A stretch of 64,000 bases of DNA from Pseudomonas sp. TH31 (GTDB taxonomy: Bacteria > Pseudomonadota > Gammaproteobacteria > Pseudomonadales > Pseudomonadaceae): the NCBI RefSeq assembly GCF_016650815.1, contig NZ_JAEKEZ010000022.1, positions 1-64,000 on the forward strand, in the 5' to 3' direction. The position numbers were made by a program, and so were the translations under genes. A model generated the notes under the pieces. That model saw only the letters and a program-made list of their open reading frames with translations. It was not told the DNA's origin and did not search any database. Below, piece by piece: positions 44,969-54,254 of the stretch (position 1 is the stretch's first letter; each line of letters begins with the position of its first letter).

Positions 44969-45235
44969 TTATGCAGCCTCCCCACGCAGAGCGATGCGTT
45001 GGCGCACCCAGGCCTGGACCTCGGCCAGCACGAAACCTACCGGCGAACCCCGCGACTTGCTGTTGCTTAGGGGGACCGGGCGGGGAAAGGTGGGGTCGTC
45101 TTTGAGCCGTTTGTACACGGTAGGACGTGCGAGCCCAGTGATGGCTTCCAGATCTGGCATGCGGATCAGAGTTATCGCTGGATCGAAGTTGTGAGCTGCT
45201 GCAGATGGTAGGTGCTGTGCGTGTATGGCTTGCAT
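44969..45235 (-). CDS. AlpA-family regulator at the head of the replication series
   Basis: 88 residues from ATG 45235 (GGAAGC upstream). ITLIRMPDLEAITGLARPTV followed by YKRLKDDPTFPRPVPLSNSK is the AlpA helix-turn-helix and wing. As first gene of the series leading to the replication and tail genes, it is the best candidate for their control. Confidence 0.82.
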   Translation of the reverse strand: MQAIHAQHLPSAAAHNFDPAITLIRMPDLEAITGLARPTVYKRLKDDPTFPRPVPLSNSKSRGSPVGFVLAEVQAWVRQRIALRGEAA

Positions 45236-45332
45236 TGTGCGCTTCCCGTAATAGCTGGAGATGATGGGAGACACAATGCTAAATTTTAAGCCTTGCCGGC
45301 CCTATTGGGATTGAGCAAAACCCCATTGGGGT

Positions 45333-46235
45333 TTACCGCTTCTTGCGATTTGGCCCTGCAAGAAACTTGACGATCGTCTCGGCGCTCGCCGGTAGTTCCA
45401 AGCCATGGGTCGCCGCGGCCTGTCTCAATATCTCTACAGCTTTATAGGGGGCGCTGAGGTCAATGCCAGCCATCGCAGAAAGCGACGCGATGATCTGATG
45501 TGAGCTTTCCCTTTCGGTGGGCGTGAGTTCAGCCTTGATCGAGCCTCCGAGATGCTTACGCTCGAAGGCGATCAATTCGTCTTTTCGAATTACGATTAAG
45601 CAGGCATCGGGAAAGCTGGTTTCCCGGTAGTAGGCATAGATGCTCTCATCAATAACCGGCTCATAGTCGGCCAGCCCGTTCTTCAGCATCTTGCTGATGT
45701 CCACCAACATTGATGGATCGGCCTTGACCGTCAAAGACGGACTTCCAACAACTGAATCGCTGCTTACTACTCCAGTAGTATCCTTGGCCGCGTGACGAGC
45801 TTTGTCCACAAACTTGAATTTGAGGCTGATACTCAGAACCTCCATTACGGAAGTTTTGTCTTCGTCATGCAGATACAAGCCAGCGGATGAAAAAAGGCCG
45901 TTTCTGGGCTTTAGGCCTTTTGACTCTCGATAAAGCCTCTCGAGCTCACTCGCGCCAACCCCGTAGGCTGCGAGATCCCATACTCCATTTATCCGCACTG
46001 CTTCACTAGAGCCATCACCCAGCATCAGATTTTTTTCACCATCTACGATTTCTGTCTCGAACTCCATTTCCCTCGCAATGAGTGTGTCGTCAATAAACAC
46101 GGATAATTGAAGATGGTTGTCCAGAGCTAGTCGAAGTATGTCTGCCTGGGTGACCGACTCTTTAGCGGTAGTGGAAAACCGAGTCGCGGCTTCATCAAGA
46201 GTCAGCCACTCTTTGAGCATTAACAACTTTTCCAC
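45333..46235 (-). CDS. Cargo protein of unknown function
   Basis: 300 residues. The start WLTLDEAATRFSTTAKESVT, then QADILRLALDNHLQLSVFID looks like a winged DNA-binding region; DACLIVIRKDELIAFE sits near the middle, and the last 40 residues (MAGIDLSAPYKAVEILRQAA) resemble a domain seen in several Pseudomonas prophage proteins. Lower GC than the flanks. It lies between the integrase and AlpA genes, a usual place for island cargo. Confidence 0.6.
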   Translation of the reverse strand: MEKLLMLKEWLTLDEAATRFSTTAKESVTQADILRLALDNHLQLSVFIDDTLIAREMEFETEIVDGEKNLMLGDGSSEAVRINGVWDLAAYGVGASELERLYRESKGLKPRNGLFSSAGLYLHDEDKTSVMEVLSISLKFKFVDKARHAAKDTTGVVSSDSVVGSPSLTVKADPSMLVDISKMLKNGLADYEPVIDESIYAYYRETSFPDACLIVIRKDELIAFERKHLGGSIKAELTPTERESSHQIIASLSAMAGIDLSAPYKAVEILRQAAATHGLELPASAETIVKFLAGPNRKKR

Positions 46236-46323
46236 GGCGAGCCTCGCAAGTATCGATGATGCTGTATATGCAAACAGTGGCTTTGAGTCTATATGCGTCT
46301 ACGCGAACAATGGAAGGCCCGCC

Positions 46324-47565
46324 TCAGGCCCTTTTTCCAAAGTCACCCTGAACAACCACGCCACCAGCCAGTCCGTCGAGGTAGTTCGCATACCATTGCA
46401 TCATCGCCGTGCGCTGGGCCAGATACTGGGCTTTGTTGTAAACGCCAGCAACGCCAGGTTTCTTGTGCGAAAGCTGGGCCTCGACATGATTCTCGTCGAA
46501 TCCGTTTTCGTTGAGCACTGTTGAAGCGATATGCCTGAAGCCGTGGCCAGTCTGCCGCCCCTCGTATCCCATTCTGCGCAGTGCCATGAGGAACACCGTG
46601 TCGCTCCGCGGTTTGGTGTGATCGCTGCGACCTGGGAAGAGAAGGGGATAGCTGCCGGTGTAATGACGTAGTTCCTCCAGCGCGTCGATCGCTTGGGAGG
46701 AAAGTGGCACCAAGTGCTCAAGGCCTTTCTTGCGGCCTTTACGCTCGACGGGAATCGTCCAAATTTTCTTGGTGAAGTCGAACTCAGACCACCGGGCCTC
46801 GCGTAACTCACTGGGGCGCACGGCGAAGAGGCTCAGCAGCCGCAGACCTAGGCGCACGTCGTGGGCATGGGGGTACGCTGCGATGGCGCGTATCAGGCCG
46901 GGCAGTTCATCCGGCGACACGTGGGCGTAGTTCTCGGCCTTGCCGGACTTGAGATATTTTTGCAGACCTTCAAGCGGGTTATGAGTTGCCCGGCCGGTTA
47001 CCCTGGCCAGGTCGTAGACATCTCGGCAGTACGAGCGAACCCGGCTCATCTGCTCGAGGATTCCCTGCTGCTCCATGCCGCGAAGAAACTCCATCCATTC
47101 GAGCGGGGTGATCTCTGCATATGGGCGCTTACCGAACACGGGGAAAACATGGCGCTCGAAGGCGCCCATGATTCGCTTCGATGTTCCTGCGTCCCAGTTG
47201 GTGAGCCGTGAGGCATACCACTCCCTTGCTAGCGGCTCGAAAGTCTCGCCGGCAGTGTCCCTTTCTGCTTTTTTGCGAGCCTGCTTTGTGACGATCGGGT
47301 TCTTGCCATCAGCGGCGTCGGCGCGTAGCTCGGCGGCTTTCTGCCTGGCTACCGATCCGCTCACCTCTGGGTAACCGCCCAGCCCAAGCCATGACCATTT
47401 CCCATCGGGCTTTTTGTATCGAAGCTGCCAGGACTTTTGACCGTCAGTTTTCACGCGGAAATAAAGGCTGCTCCCATCGAGCTCGCGATACTCCTTGGTG
47501 TCAGGCTCTAGCCCGGCCAACGCGGTGTCGGAGAGGGGGCGGCGCTTGATCTCTGAACGCTTCAT
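46324..47565 (-). CDS. int: P4-type tyrosine integrase
   Basis: 413 residues from ATG 47565. The N-terminal DUF4102 arm-binding part reads LPDT-like ALAGLEPDTKEYRELDGSS, then LYFRVKTDGQKSWQLRYKKP. Catalytic residues are visible: Arg in LFAVRPSELREARW, His/Arg in GHGFRHIAST, His in LSHKKPG, and the Tyr nucleophile in VAGVYNK. It sits next to the 3' end of tRNA-Met, its attachment site. A TTG start at 47589 is possible. Confidence 0.94.
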   Translation of the reverse strand: MKRSEIKRRPLSDTALAGLEPDTKEYRELDGSSLYFRVKTDGQKSWQLRYKKPDGKWSWLGLGGYPEVSGSVARQKAAELRADAADGKNPIVTKQARKKAERDTAGETFEPLAREWYASRLTNWDAGTSKRIMGAFERHVFPVFGKRPYAEITPLEWMEFLRGMEQQGILEQMSRVRSYCRDVYDLARVTGRATHNPLEGLQKYLKSGKAENYAHVSPDELPGLIRAIAAYPHAHDVRLGLRLLSLFAVRPSELREARWSEFDFTKKIWTIPVERKGRKKGLEHLVPLSSQAIDALEELRHYTGSYPLLFPGRSDHTKPRSDTVFLMALRRMGYEGRQTGHGFRHIASTVLNENGFDENHVEAQLSHKKPGVAGVYNKAQYLAQRTAMMQWYANYLDGLAGGVVVQGDFGKRA

Positions 47566-47571
47566 CTGACC

Positions 47572-47644
47572 TGTATCCCTTCGGTTCAATTATTTGCCGA
47601 GGATACACAGTGGGATACATGGAGGGAAGGTATAGGGGGATACA
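47572..47644. repeat. GGGATACA repeats near the integrase start (arm-site candidates)
   Basis: AGGATACA at 47600 and GGGATACA at 47612 and 47637 on the plus strand, and an inverted copy at 47572-47579. The first pair repeats the 12-base spacing of the pair at 28504/28516 at the other end of the island. Confidence 0.55.
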
Positions 47645-47663
47645 ATGAGGAACAGCCAGAAAC

Positions 47664-47692
47664 AAGAAAGCCCGCACTAGGCGGGCTTCTTG
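47664..47692 (-). terminator. Terminator between tRNA-Met and the integrase gene
   Basis: AAGCCCGC and GCGGGCTT form a strong stem, with AAGAA on one side and TTCTTG on the other. It could end tRNA-Met transcription (leftward) in place of the terminator now found at 28388-28424. Confidence 0.7.
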
Positions 47693-47729
47693 TTTTGATT
47701 TATAGACATCCTGAGACATCTGTAAATCG

Positions 47730-47748
47730 GTACTTGGTGGCTACACAG
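47730..47748. other. attR: island junction in the tRNA-Met 3' end
   Basis: GTACTTGGTGGCTACACAG covers the last bases of the tRNA gene and some bases beyond. It matches attL at 28424-28441 except for one base. Confidence 0.75.
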
Positions 47749-47811
47749 GGACTTGAACCCCGGACCCCAGCATTATGAATGCTATGCTCTAACCAACTGA
47801 GCTATGTAGCC
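47735..47811 (-). tRNA. tRNA-Met (anticodon CAT)
   Basis: 77 bases, including the encoded CCA. Acceptor stem GGCTACA/TGTAGCC, D stem GCTC/GAGC, anticodon loop TTCATAA, T stem CGGGG/CCCTG around TTCAAGT. The CAT anticodon could also belong to tRNA-Ile2; overall likeness to the Pseudomonas elongator tRNA-Met favours Met. It is the island's integration site. Confidence 0.93.
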
Positions 47812-47927
47812 AAGTGGCGCGCATTATTGGCTCGTAACAACGATGTGTCAAGCGTAAATCTAAAATATTTCTCTACGCTTTCAACTGCTTATCGCCCCAG
47901 CCCGAAAAATCGGGGCAGGGCGGGGTC

Positions 47928-49985
47928 TCAACGCAGCTGAAATCTACCGGTATTGGCGCTCAAGGCCTTGCTGCCCTGGCTCAAGGTATCTGCCGCGAGG
48001 TTCACGGCCCGCGCGCCTTCGAGCAATCTGACAGCGGCCTGATCGACCTGCTGGATGTTGCCGCTAACCTCATCAGCCGTGCTCGCTTGTTCTTCGACGG
48101 CGGTGGCGATTTGCGCCAGGGTGTCGGTGACGCTCTGCACGGCGCTGGCGATTTCTCCCAGGCGTTCGCCCAAGCCCGTAACCGCTTCGGCATCGGATTG
48201 AGCCTGCCCGCAGGCGGCTTCCATCAGGCTTACCGCTTCATTCACGGTGTTGCGCAGGCTGTCGACGGTGTCGGCAATCTGCGCAGTGGACGATTGAGTG
48301 CGCTTGGAAAGACTGCGCACTTCATCGGCCACCACGGCAAAGCCGCGGCCTTGCTCACCCGCGCGAGCGGCTTCGATGGCGGCGTTGAGCGCCAACAGGT
48401 TGGTCTGCTCGGCGACGCCCCGAATGGTGTCGACCACCAATTGAATCTGTTGCCCCTGCTCGCTGACCCGGCCCAATGCCGCTGCTGTGTCATTGAGTCG
48501 CTGATTGAGCTGCTGAATGCTTGCTGTCGTGCGTTGGCTGTCGCGGTTGCTGTCGGCGGCGATGCGCCGGGTGTGCTGAGCGCTGCCGGACGCTTGTTCA
48601 CAACTCTGGGCGACCCCTTGAGAGGTGGCAGCCAGTTGCGTGGCGGCAGCGGCGATCTGGCTGATCTGAATTTGCTGGGCCTCGACTTCCCCCAGCGCAC
48701 CGCGGGAGTGATCGTTGAGGGTGCGCACGGCATTGCTCAACTGCAAGGTCTCGTGATCGACCCCCAGCAAACTGTTACGCAGTTGCACCACGGCGACATT
48801 GAGCGCGGTACTGATTGCCGCCAATTCGTCGCGACCTTGTACCGGCACTTGCAGGCTCAGGTTGCCGTCGCGCAAGGCTTCGGCCAGCACGGTGATGCCG
48901 CTGGCGCTGCGCCGGATCGAGGCCTGCAAGCACACGAACAGGTACAGCGCGGCCAACAACAGGCAACCCAGGATCGTCGCCACCAAGGTGAATTGGCGGA
49001 TGGCTGAGGTGTGGTAGTAATCCAGGCGTTGATCCAGCGACACCAGCGATTGCTGGCGCAGCGAGGCGAGGTCGGTGAGCAGCGAGTCGAGGTTGCGTTC
49101 GAAGTCATCCGGCTTGAGGTTGATGCTCCCGCCGAACACGCCGTCGTCGAGGACTTTCAGGCTCGCATCCAGATGCTTGAGGCTGTCATGGTACTGCCCG
49201 GCCCAGGTTTGCAGGGCGCTGGGCAGTCGTGCTTCGAGCAGGCTGGCAGTTTTAACAAGCTGCTCGCGGGCGTCACCGATGCGACCGCGCAAATCCCGCA
49301 GTTGCAGACGGCTTTGCAGGGTGAACTGGCCGGATACCACAGACGCCTGGCCAACCGCCGCGAGGCGTCCGACCCGTTCGATCAGGTCCGGGGCGTGCTG
49401 GGTGGAGATCTGGGTCAGCAAATAGGTTTCCAGCCACGGCGCCAGGGTCAGGCGGTTGTCCATGGTGATCTGTTCACGCAGGGCTTGCAGGGCGCTCAAG
49501 GCGTTGGTGAAACGATCGTAACCGTCCGGCCACCAACCGACTCCGCTCAGGCTTTTCGAGTCGAGGCCATTGAGGGCGGTTTGCAGGGCTTGGTAACGGG
49601 TCAGGGTTTCACCTTCGGCGCCTTCGGTTTTCAGGGCATTGCCCAGGTCCGAGGTGGCTTGGGCGACGGCAGGCTGCACTGCGTCGAACGCGCCCATGGC
49701 GGCGATTGTGGCGGGTGTCGGCTGACGATTGGTTTCGGTGGCGCGCCAGCGGGCGGCGCGGTCACGTTGGGCGGCGAGCAGGTTGTCGAGCGCATCCAGG
49801 GCCAGCAGTTGGCGAGCCCCGGCACGTTCGCCGGAAATCAGTTGGAGTTTGTCGCGATAGTCCTGGCCGATCATCCACAGGCTGCCGGCCAGTGGCAGGA
49901 TAAACAGCAGAAACAGCAGCTGAAATTTACGTGCGAAGCCGAAACGCCCCAGCAGCCCGATCCCCGGTGATAAAAAAGCCTGCAT
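47928..49985 (-). CDS. Methyl-accepting chemotaxis protein
   Basis: Membrane chemoreceptor of 685 residues. One membrane span at about residues 21-40, a large helical periplasmic domain of about 290 residues with no recognised ligand motif, a second span near 330-352, a HAMP segment, and the cytoplasmic signalling domain with the conserved tip [23 protein letters not shown] 49985 has GGAG upstream. The signal sensed is unknown. Confidence 0.92.
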   Translation of the reverse strand: MQAFLSPGIGLLGRFGFARKFQLLFLLFILPLAGSLWMIGQDYRDKLQLISGERAGARQLLALDALDNLLAAQRDRAARWRATETNRQPTPATIAAMGAFDAVQPAVAQATSDLGNALKTEGAEGETLTRYQALQTALNGLDSKSLSGVGWWPDGYDRFTNALSALQALREQITMDNRLTLAPWLETYLLTQISTQHAPDLIERVGRLAAVGQASVVSGQFTLQSRLQLRDLRGRIGDAREQLVKTASLLEARLPSALQTWAGQYHDSLKHLDASLKVLDDGVFGGSINLKPDDFERNLDSLLTDLASLRQQSLVSLDQRLDYYHTSAIRQFTLVATILGCLLLAALYLFVCLQASIRRSASGITVLAEALRDGNLSLQVPVQGRDELAAISTALNVAVVQLRNSLLGVDHETLQLSNAVRTLNDHSRGALGEVEAQQIQISQIAAAATQLAATSQGVAQSCEQASGSAQHTRRIAADSNRDSQRTTASIQQLNQRLNDTAAALGRVSEQGQQIQLVVDTIRGVAEQTNLLALNAAIEAARAGEQGRGFAVVADEVRSLSKRTQSSTAQIADTVDSLRNTVNEAVSLMEAACGQAQSDAEAVTGLGERLGEIASAVQSVTDTLAQIATAVEEQASTADEVSGNIQQVDQAAVRLLEGARAVNLAADTLSQGSKALSANTGRFQLR

Positions 49986-50316
49986 GCCCCATGACTCCTC
50001 TGGACACCACGCACCATTGGCGTGCGTCGTGGTCGTTGCGACCGCGACTTGTGCCCTCTAAAAGGCCTCGAAAGTTCACCCTCGCCAGCTCTGTAGGCCG
50101 ACTCTGTAGCGAAACTTCCCATTCTCGGTCGCCTTTGTAAGGCGCCCGCGTTGAAGGGGTTTAGCAAGGCAAGATTCAGACCATGGCGTTGCGCTATCAC
50201 TTGTTCGGCGATGAACGTCGAAGTCGTTAGCAGGCTAAGGGGATGGCCTGCTGCACTGAAAAATGGCACATTGGCGCACCTGCCCGTGTGCACCCATCTG
50301 CTGTACGGAAATTCTC
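49986..50316. promoter_or_regulatory. Divergent intergenic region
   Basis: 331 bases between the chemoreceptor gene and the transporter gene. It must hold both promoters. The only visible structure is an AGCAGGC/GCCTGCT hairpin at 50229-50252 in the transporter leader. No gene is supported. Confidence 0.45.
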
Positions 50317-51534
50317 ATGGCTATCAGCAATGCCCAGACCGGCTCGACGCCGGCACCCGCGCCTTCGCAAAGCAGTCCTTTGGTCATGCGCATCATCGGC
50401 GCGGTGGCGCTGGCGCACTTGATCAACGACTTGATTCAATCAGTGCTGCCGTCGATTTACCCGATGCTCAAGGCCAACTATGGCCTGACCTTTACCCAGG
50501 TCGGCTTGATCACACTGACCTTTCAACTGACGGCCTCGCTGCTACAGCCGTGGGTCGGTTACTACACCGATCGACATCCCAAACCATGGCTGTTGCCGGC
50601 GGGCACGGTGTGCACGTTGATAGGTATTTTGATGATGTCCCAGGTCGGCAGTTTCCCGCTGATCCTGTTGGCGGCCGGGTTGATCGGCATCGGTTCCTCG
50701 ACCTTTCACCCGGAAGCTTCTCGCGTGGCACGACTGGCGTCGGGCGGGCGTTTCGGCCTGGCGCAATCGACCTTCCAGGTCGGTGGTAACGCCGGCTCGG
50801 CCTTCGGTCCATTGCTGGCCGCGGCGATCATCATTCCCTACGGTCAGGGCCACGTTGCGTGGTTCGGGTTGTTCGCGGTATTCGCGCTGTTTGTGCTGTA
50901 CCGGATCAGCCGCTGGTACGCCCACCACCTGAACCTGTTCAAGCTCAAACAAGGTCAGGCAGCGACCCATGGCTTGTCGAAACGTCGGGTGATCAGCGCA
51001 CTGGTGGTGCTCGGCTTGCTGGTGTTCTCCAAGTATTTCTACATGGCGAGTTTCACCAGTTACTTTACCTTCTACCTGATCGAGAAATTCGACCTGTCGG
51101 TGGCCAGTTCACAGCTGCATTTGTTCCTGTTCCTGGGGGCGGTGGCGGCGGGGACCTTCTTCGGTGGGCCGATCGGCGACAAGATCGGGCGTAAGGCGGT
51201 GATCTGGTTCTCGATCCTCGGCGTAGCGCCGTTCACCTTGATCCTGCCCCATGTCGACCTGTTCTGGACCAGCATCCTCAGTGTGGTCATCGGTTTCATC
51301 CTGGCCTCGGCATTTTCCGCCATCGTGGTCTATGCGCAAGAGTTGGTGCCGGGTAACGTCGGTATGATTGCCGGGGTGTTCTTCGGCTTGATGTTCGGTT
51401 TTGGCGGGATTGGCGCGGCGTTGCTGGGGCACCTGGCGGATGTTCGCGGGATCGAATACGTGTACTTCCTGTGTTCGTTCCTGCCGCTGTTCGGGGTGTT
51501 GGCGATCTTCCTGCCGAGAACCAAAAAGGCTTGA
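50317..51534 (+). CDS. fsr: MFS transporter, fosmidomycin resistance (Fsr) type
   Basis: 405 residues from ATG 50317, with 12 likely membrane helices. LAHLINDLIQSVLPSIYPML in helix 1, QPWVGYYTDRHPKPW in the loop after helix 2 and SSTFHPEASRVARLASGGR in the next loop are typical of the Fsr family, which exports fosmidomycin in E. coli. The natural substrate is unknown. Confidence 0.88.
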   Translation: MAISNAQTGSTPAPAPSQSSPLVMRIIGAVALAHLINDLIQSVLPSIYPMLKANYGLTFTQVGLITLTFQLTASLLQPWVGYYTDRHPKPWLLPAGTVCTLIGILMMSQVGSFPLILLAAGLIGIGSSTFHPEASRVARLASGGRFGLAQSTFQVGGNAGSAFGPLLAAAIIIPYGQGHVAWFGLFAVFALFVLYRISRWYAHHLNLFKLKQGQAATHGLSKRRVISALVVLGLLVFSKYFYMASFTSYFTFYLIEKFDLSVASSQLHLFLFLGAVAAGTFFGGPIGDKIGRKAVIWFSILGVAPFTLILPHVDLFWTSILSVVIGFILASAFSAIVVYAQELVPGNVGMIAGVFFGLMFGFGGIGAALLGHLADVRGIEYVYFLCSFLPLFGVLAIFLPRTKKA

Positions 51535-51574
51535 ACAGCTCCTACAGGATTGGTGTTGCCCGGATTTCAGGCAC

Positions 51575-51605
51575 AAAAAAGCCGCGTATCAAACGCGGCT
51601 TTTTC
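51575..51605. terminator. Bidirectional terminator
   Basis: AAAAAAGCCGCGT pairs with ACGCGGCTTTTT around a short loop, between the convergent transporter and ychF genes. Confidence 0.85.
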
Positions 51606-51633
51606 TTGGGCGGGTGCTTCGTCTTGAAAAAAC

Positions 51634-52734
51634 TTAGACGTTGAAACGGAAGTGCATCACGTCGCCGTCTTTCACGATGTAATCCTTGCCTTCCAGACGC
51701 CATTTACCGGCTTCTTTGGTGCCGGCTTCGCCCTTGTACTGGATGAAGTCGTCGTAGGCGATGACTTCGGCGCGGATGAAGCCTTTTTCGAAGTCGGTGT
51801 GGATCACGCCAGCGGCTTGTGGTGCGGTGGCACCGACGCGGACGGTCCAGGCGCGGACTTCTTCGACACCGGCGGTGAAGTAGGTCTGCAAGTGCAGCAT
51901 CTCGTAGCCTGCGCGGATCACACGGTTCAGGCCAGGCTCTTCCAGCCCCAGGGCTTCGAGGAACATGTCTTTTTCTTCGCCGTCTTCAAGCTCGGCGATT
52001 TCGGCTTCGATCTTGTTGCAGACCGGAACCACCATGGCGCCTTCTTCTTCGGCGATGGCCTTGACGATGTCCAGCAGCGGGTTGTTCTCGAAACCGTCTT
52101 CAGCGACGTTGGCGATGTACATGACCGGCTTGGTGGTCAGCAGGTGGAAGCCACGAATCACCGCTTTGTCGTCGGCATGCATGGTCTTCATCAGCGTGCG
52201 CGCAGGCTTGCCGAGGGTGAAGTGCGCGATCAGTTGCTCCAGCAGGCCTTTTTGGACCACTGCGTCCTTGTCACCACCCTTGGCGTTGCGGGCAACTTTC
52301 TGCAGTTGCTTCTCGCAGCTGTCGAGGTCGGCGAAGATCAGCTCGAGGTCGATGATCTCGATGTCGCGTTTCGGGTCGACGCTGTTGGAGACGTGGATCA
52401 CGTTCTCGTCTTCGAAGCAGCGGACCACGTGGGCGATGGCATCGGTTTCACGGATGTTGGCGAGGAACTTGTTGCCCAGGCCTTCGCCTTTCGACGCGCC
52501 GGCAACCAGGCCTGCGATGTCGACGAACTCCATGGTGGTCGGCAGGATGCGCTTTGGATTGACGATGGCCGCCAGGGCTTCCAGGCGCGGATCCGGCATC
52601 GGCACGATACCGGTGTTCGGCTCGATGGTGCAGAAGGGGAAGTTCTCGGCCGCGATACCGGATTTGGTCAGGGCGTTGAATAGGGTGGACTTGCCGACGT
52701 TAGGCAGGCCGACGATGCCGCAATTGAATCCCAT
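51634..52734 (-). CDS. ychF: YchF, ribosome-binding ATPase (Obg family)
   Basis: 366 residues. [15 protein letters not shown] (residues 8-22) is the P-loop, followed by [20 protein letters not shown]; the nucleotide-specificity motif is NKIE instead of NKxD, explaining the preference for ATP. The C-terminal TGS domain ends with [17 protein letters not shown]. It lies downstream of pth, as in many gammaproteobacteria. Confidence 0.96.
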   Translation of the reverse strand: MGFNCGIVGLPNVGKSTLFNALTKSGIAAENFPFCTIEPNTGIVPMPDPRLEALAAIVNPKRILPTTMEFVDIAGLVAGASKGEGLGNKFLANIRETDAIAHVVRCFEDENVIHVSNSVDPKRDIEIIDLELIFADLDSCEKQLQKVARNAKGGDKDAVVQKGLLEQLIAHFTLGKPARTLMKTMHADDKAVIRGFHLLTTKPVMYIANVAEDGFENNPLLDIVKAIAEEEGAMVVPVCNKIEAEIAELEDGEEKDMFLEALGLEEPGLNRVIRAGYEMLHLQTYFTAGVEEVRAWTVRVGATAPQAAGVIHTDFEKGFIRAEVIAYDDFIQYKGEAGTKEAGKWRLEGKDYIVKDGDVMHFRFNV

Positions 52735-52756
52735 GGTGTTTTCCCCGAGGAGTGAG

Positions 52757-53341
52757 TCAGGCCTTCTGGCTGTGCAGGTTTTTCATCGCGCGGTTCCATT
52801 CCCCGGCGAGGATATCCGGCAACACGCCGAGGGCAAAGTCGATGCTGGCATCGAGTTTTTCCTGTTCGGCGCGTGGCGCACGACCCAGGACGAAGTTTGA
52901 AACCATACTGGCAACGCCCGGGTGGCCAATGCCAAGCCGCAAGCGATGAAAGGTATTCTGATTGCCCAGTTGCGCGATGATGTCGCGCAACCCGTTGTGA
53001 CCGCCATGGCCGCCGCCCTGTTTGAGTTTGGCAACGCCCGGAGGCAGGTCGAGTTCGTCATGCGCCACCAGGATTTCTTCAGGCGTGATGCGGAAGAAAC
53101 CAGCGAGTGCCGCCACGGCTTGGCCGCTGCGGTTCATGTACGTGGTGGGAATCAGCAGACGAACATCCTGACCCTGGTGCGAATAGCGCCCGGTCAGGCC
53201 GAAATATTTGCGATCCGCCACAAGGTTTACGCCTTGTGCGTTTGCGATGCGCTCAACAAAAAGGGCCCCTGCGTTATGCCGGGTCTGTTCGTATTCAGCG
53301 CCTGGATTTCCCAGGCCAACGATCAGTTTGATGGCGGTCAC
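52757..53341 (-). CDS. pth: Peptidyl-tRNA hydrolase
   Basis: Recycles tRNA from dropped-off peptidyl-tRNA. From GTG 53341 with GGAAGGG upstream, 194 residues: [19 protein letters not shown] with N12 and catalytic H22, followed by MNRSGQAV and [11 protein letters not shown] longer reading from 53383 is open but would add residues absent from the family. It is followed by ychF. Confidence 0.95.
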   Translation of the reverse strand: MTAIKLIVGLGNPGAEYEQTRHNAGALFVERIANAQGVNLVADRKYFGLTGRYSHQGQDVRLLIPTTYMNRSGQAVAALAGFFRITPEEILVAHDELDLPPGVAKLKQGGGHGGHNGLRDIIAQLGNQNTFHRLRLGIGHPGVASMVSNFVLGRAPRAEQEKLDASIDFALGVLPDILAGEWNRAMKNLHSQKA

Positions 53342-53510
53342 GATAGGGGCCCTTCCTTGGAGTGGTGGATAACATCGCCGCAATCAGTGAGTGCGGCGAA
53401 AGTGGACGACAAGTGCTCATTTACCATTATGTAAACTCCGCGTTCTCGCCCGCTTTCTCGCTACGTTCTAGTCCGCGATGTTTCCGGTCACTCCGGCGAA
53501 CAGAGTGAAA

Positions 53511-54113
53511 TTACTCTGCTGCGCCTTCTTCAGTAGCTTCTGGAGCAACACGTGGAGCGTGGACGTTGGCAACAGCCAGGTCGTTACCGTGAGCCAGAGC
53601 AACAAACTCAACGCCTTTAGGGGCTTTGAGGTCGGACAGGTGAACGATCGAGCCGACTTCGGCGTTAGCCAGGTCAACTTCGATGAATTCAGGCAGATCT
53701 TTCGGCAGGCAAGATACTTCGACTTCAGCGATAACGTGCGAAATTTCGCCGCCTTTCTTGATCGGAGCAGCTTCGCCAACGAAGTGTACAGGCACGGTAG
53801 CGGTCAGTTTCTGGCCAGCTACAACGCGTACGAAGTCAGCGTGCAGCACGTGGCCTTTAGCCGGGTGACGCTGCAGGGCTTTGATGATTACGTTTTGCTT
53901 GGTGCCGCCAACGTTCAGCTCGATGATGTGGCTGTAAGCCGCTTCGTTTTCGAGCAGTTTGGCAACTTCTTTAGCCAGCATGCTGATCGATTCAGGGGCT
54001 TTTTCGCCACCGTAAACTACAGCTGGAACCAGGCTTGCGAGACGACGCAGGCGGCGGCTCGCACCTTTCCCCAGGTCGGAACGCACTTCAGCATTCAGGG
54101 TAAAATCGTTCAT
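53511..54113 (-). CDS. rplY: Ribosomal protein L25 (general stress protein CTC type)
   Basis: 200 residues from ATG 54113 with GGAGAT upstream. The N-terminal 5S-rRNA-binding domain reads [20 protein letters not shown]; the C-terminal TL5/CTC domain (from about residue 95) makes it longer than the E. coli protein. The final 20 residues are Ala/Glu-rich. Transcribed after prs, with a terminator-like hairpin between. Confidence 0.95.
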   Translation of the reverse strand: MNDFTLNAEVRSDLGKGASRRLRRLASLVPAVVYGGEKAPESISMLAKEVAKLLENEAAYSHIIELNVGGTKQNVIIKALQRHPAKGHVLHADFVRVVAGQKLTATVPVHFVGEAAPIKKGGEISHVIAEVEVSCLPKDLPEFIEVDLANAEVGSIVHLSDLKAPKGVEFVALAHGNDLAVANVHAPRVAPEATEEGAAE

Positions 54114-54179
54114 GTTGTATCTCCAAAATAACCACATTCGCCCCAGCGGTTGCGACCAGCGCTAAAGGCGATATGGGCA

Positions 54180-54223
54180 AAAAAGCCCCGCCCCGACAGG
54201 AATGCCGGGGCGGGGCGCTTTTC
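54180..54223. terminator. Strong hairpin between prs and rplY
   Basis: AAAAAGCCCCGCCCCG pairs with CGGGGCGGGGCGCTTTT around ACAGGAATGC. It may end prs transcription in part and separate it from rplY. Confidence 0.8.
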
Positions 54224-54254
54224 GTCAACGAGACATTCGAGAAGGGCTGGGCCC

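Larger units (their letters stand above)
28424..47748. mobile_element. P4-satellite-like integrative element in tRNA-Met, with tail genes
   Basis: A 19.3 kb element between attL and the tRNA-Met 3' end. It holds a P4-type integrase beside the tRNA, an excisionase-like gene at the far end, three AlpA-type regulators, an Ash-like gene, and Toprim and DUF927 replication proteins. The leftward series from 45235 to 35888 ends with a tape-measure and a LysM tail protein. No terminase, portal, capsid, protease, holin or lysin gene is seen. Accessory genes include a YafO-like toxin, a HEPN/AbiU2-like protein and a cyanovirin-like exported protein. Base composition in the left arm is visibly less GC-rich than the flanks. 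It looks complete at both ends, although two of its genes need a base correction and another a homopolymer repair. Confidence 0.85.
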
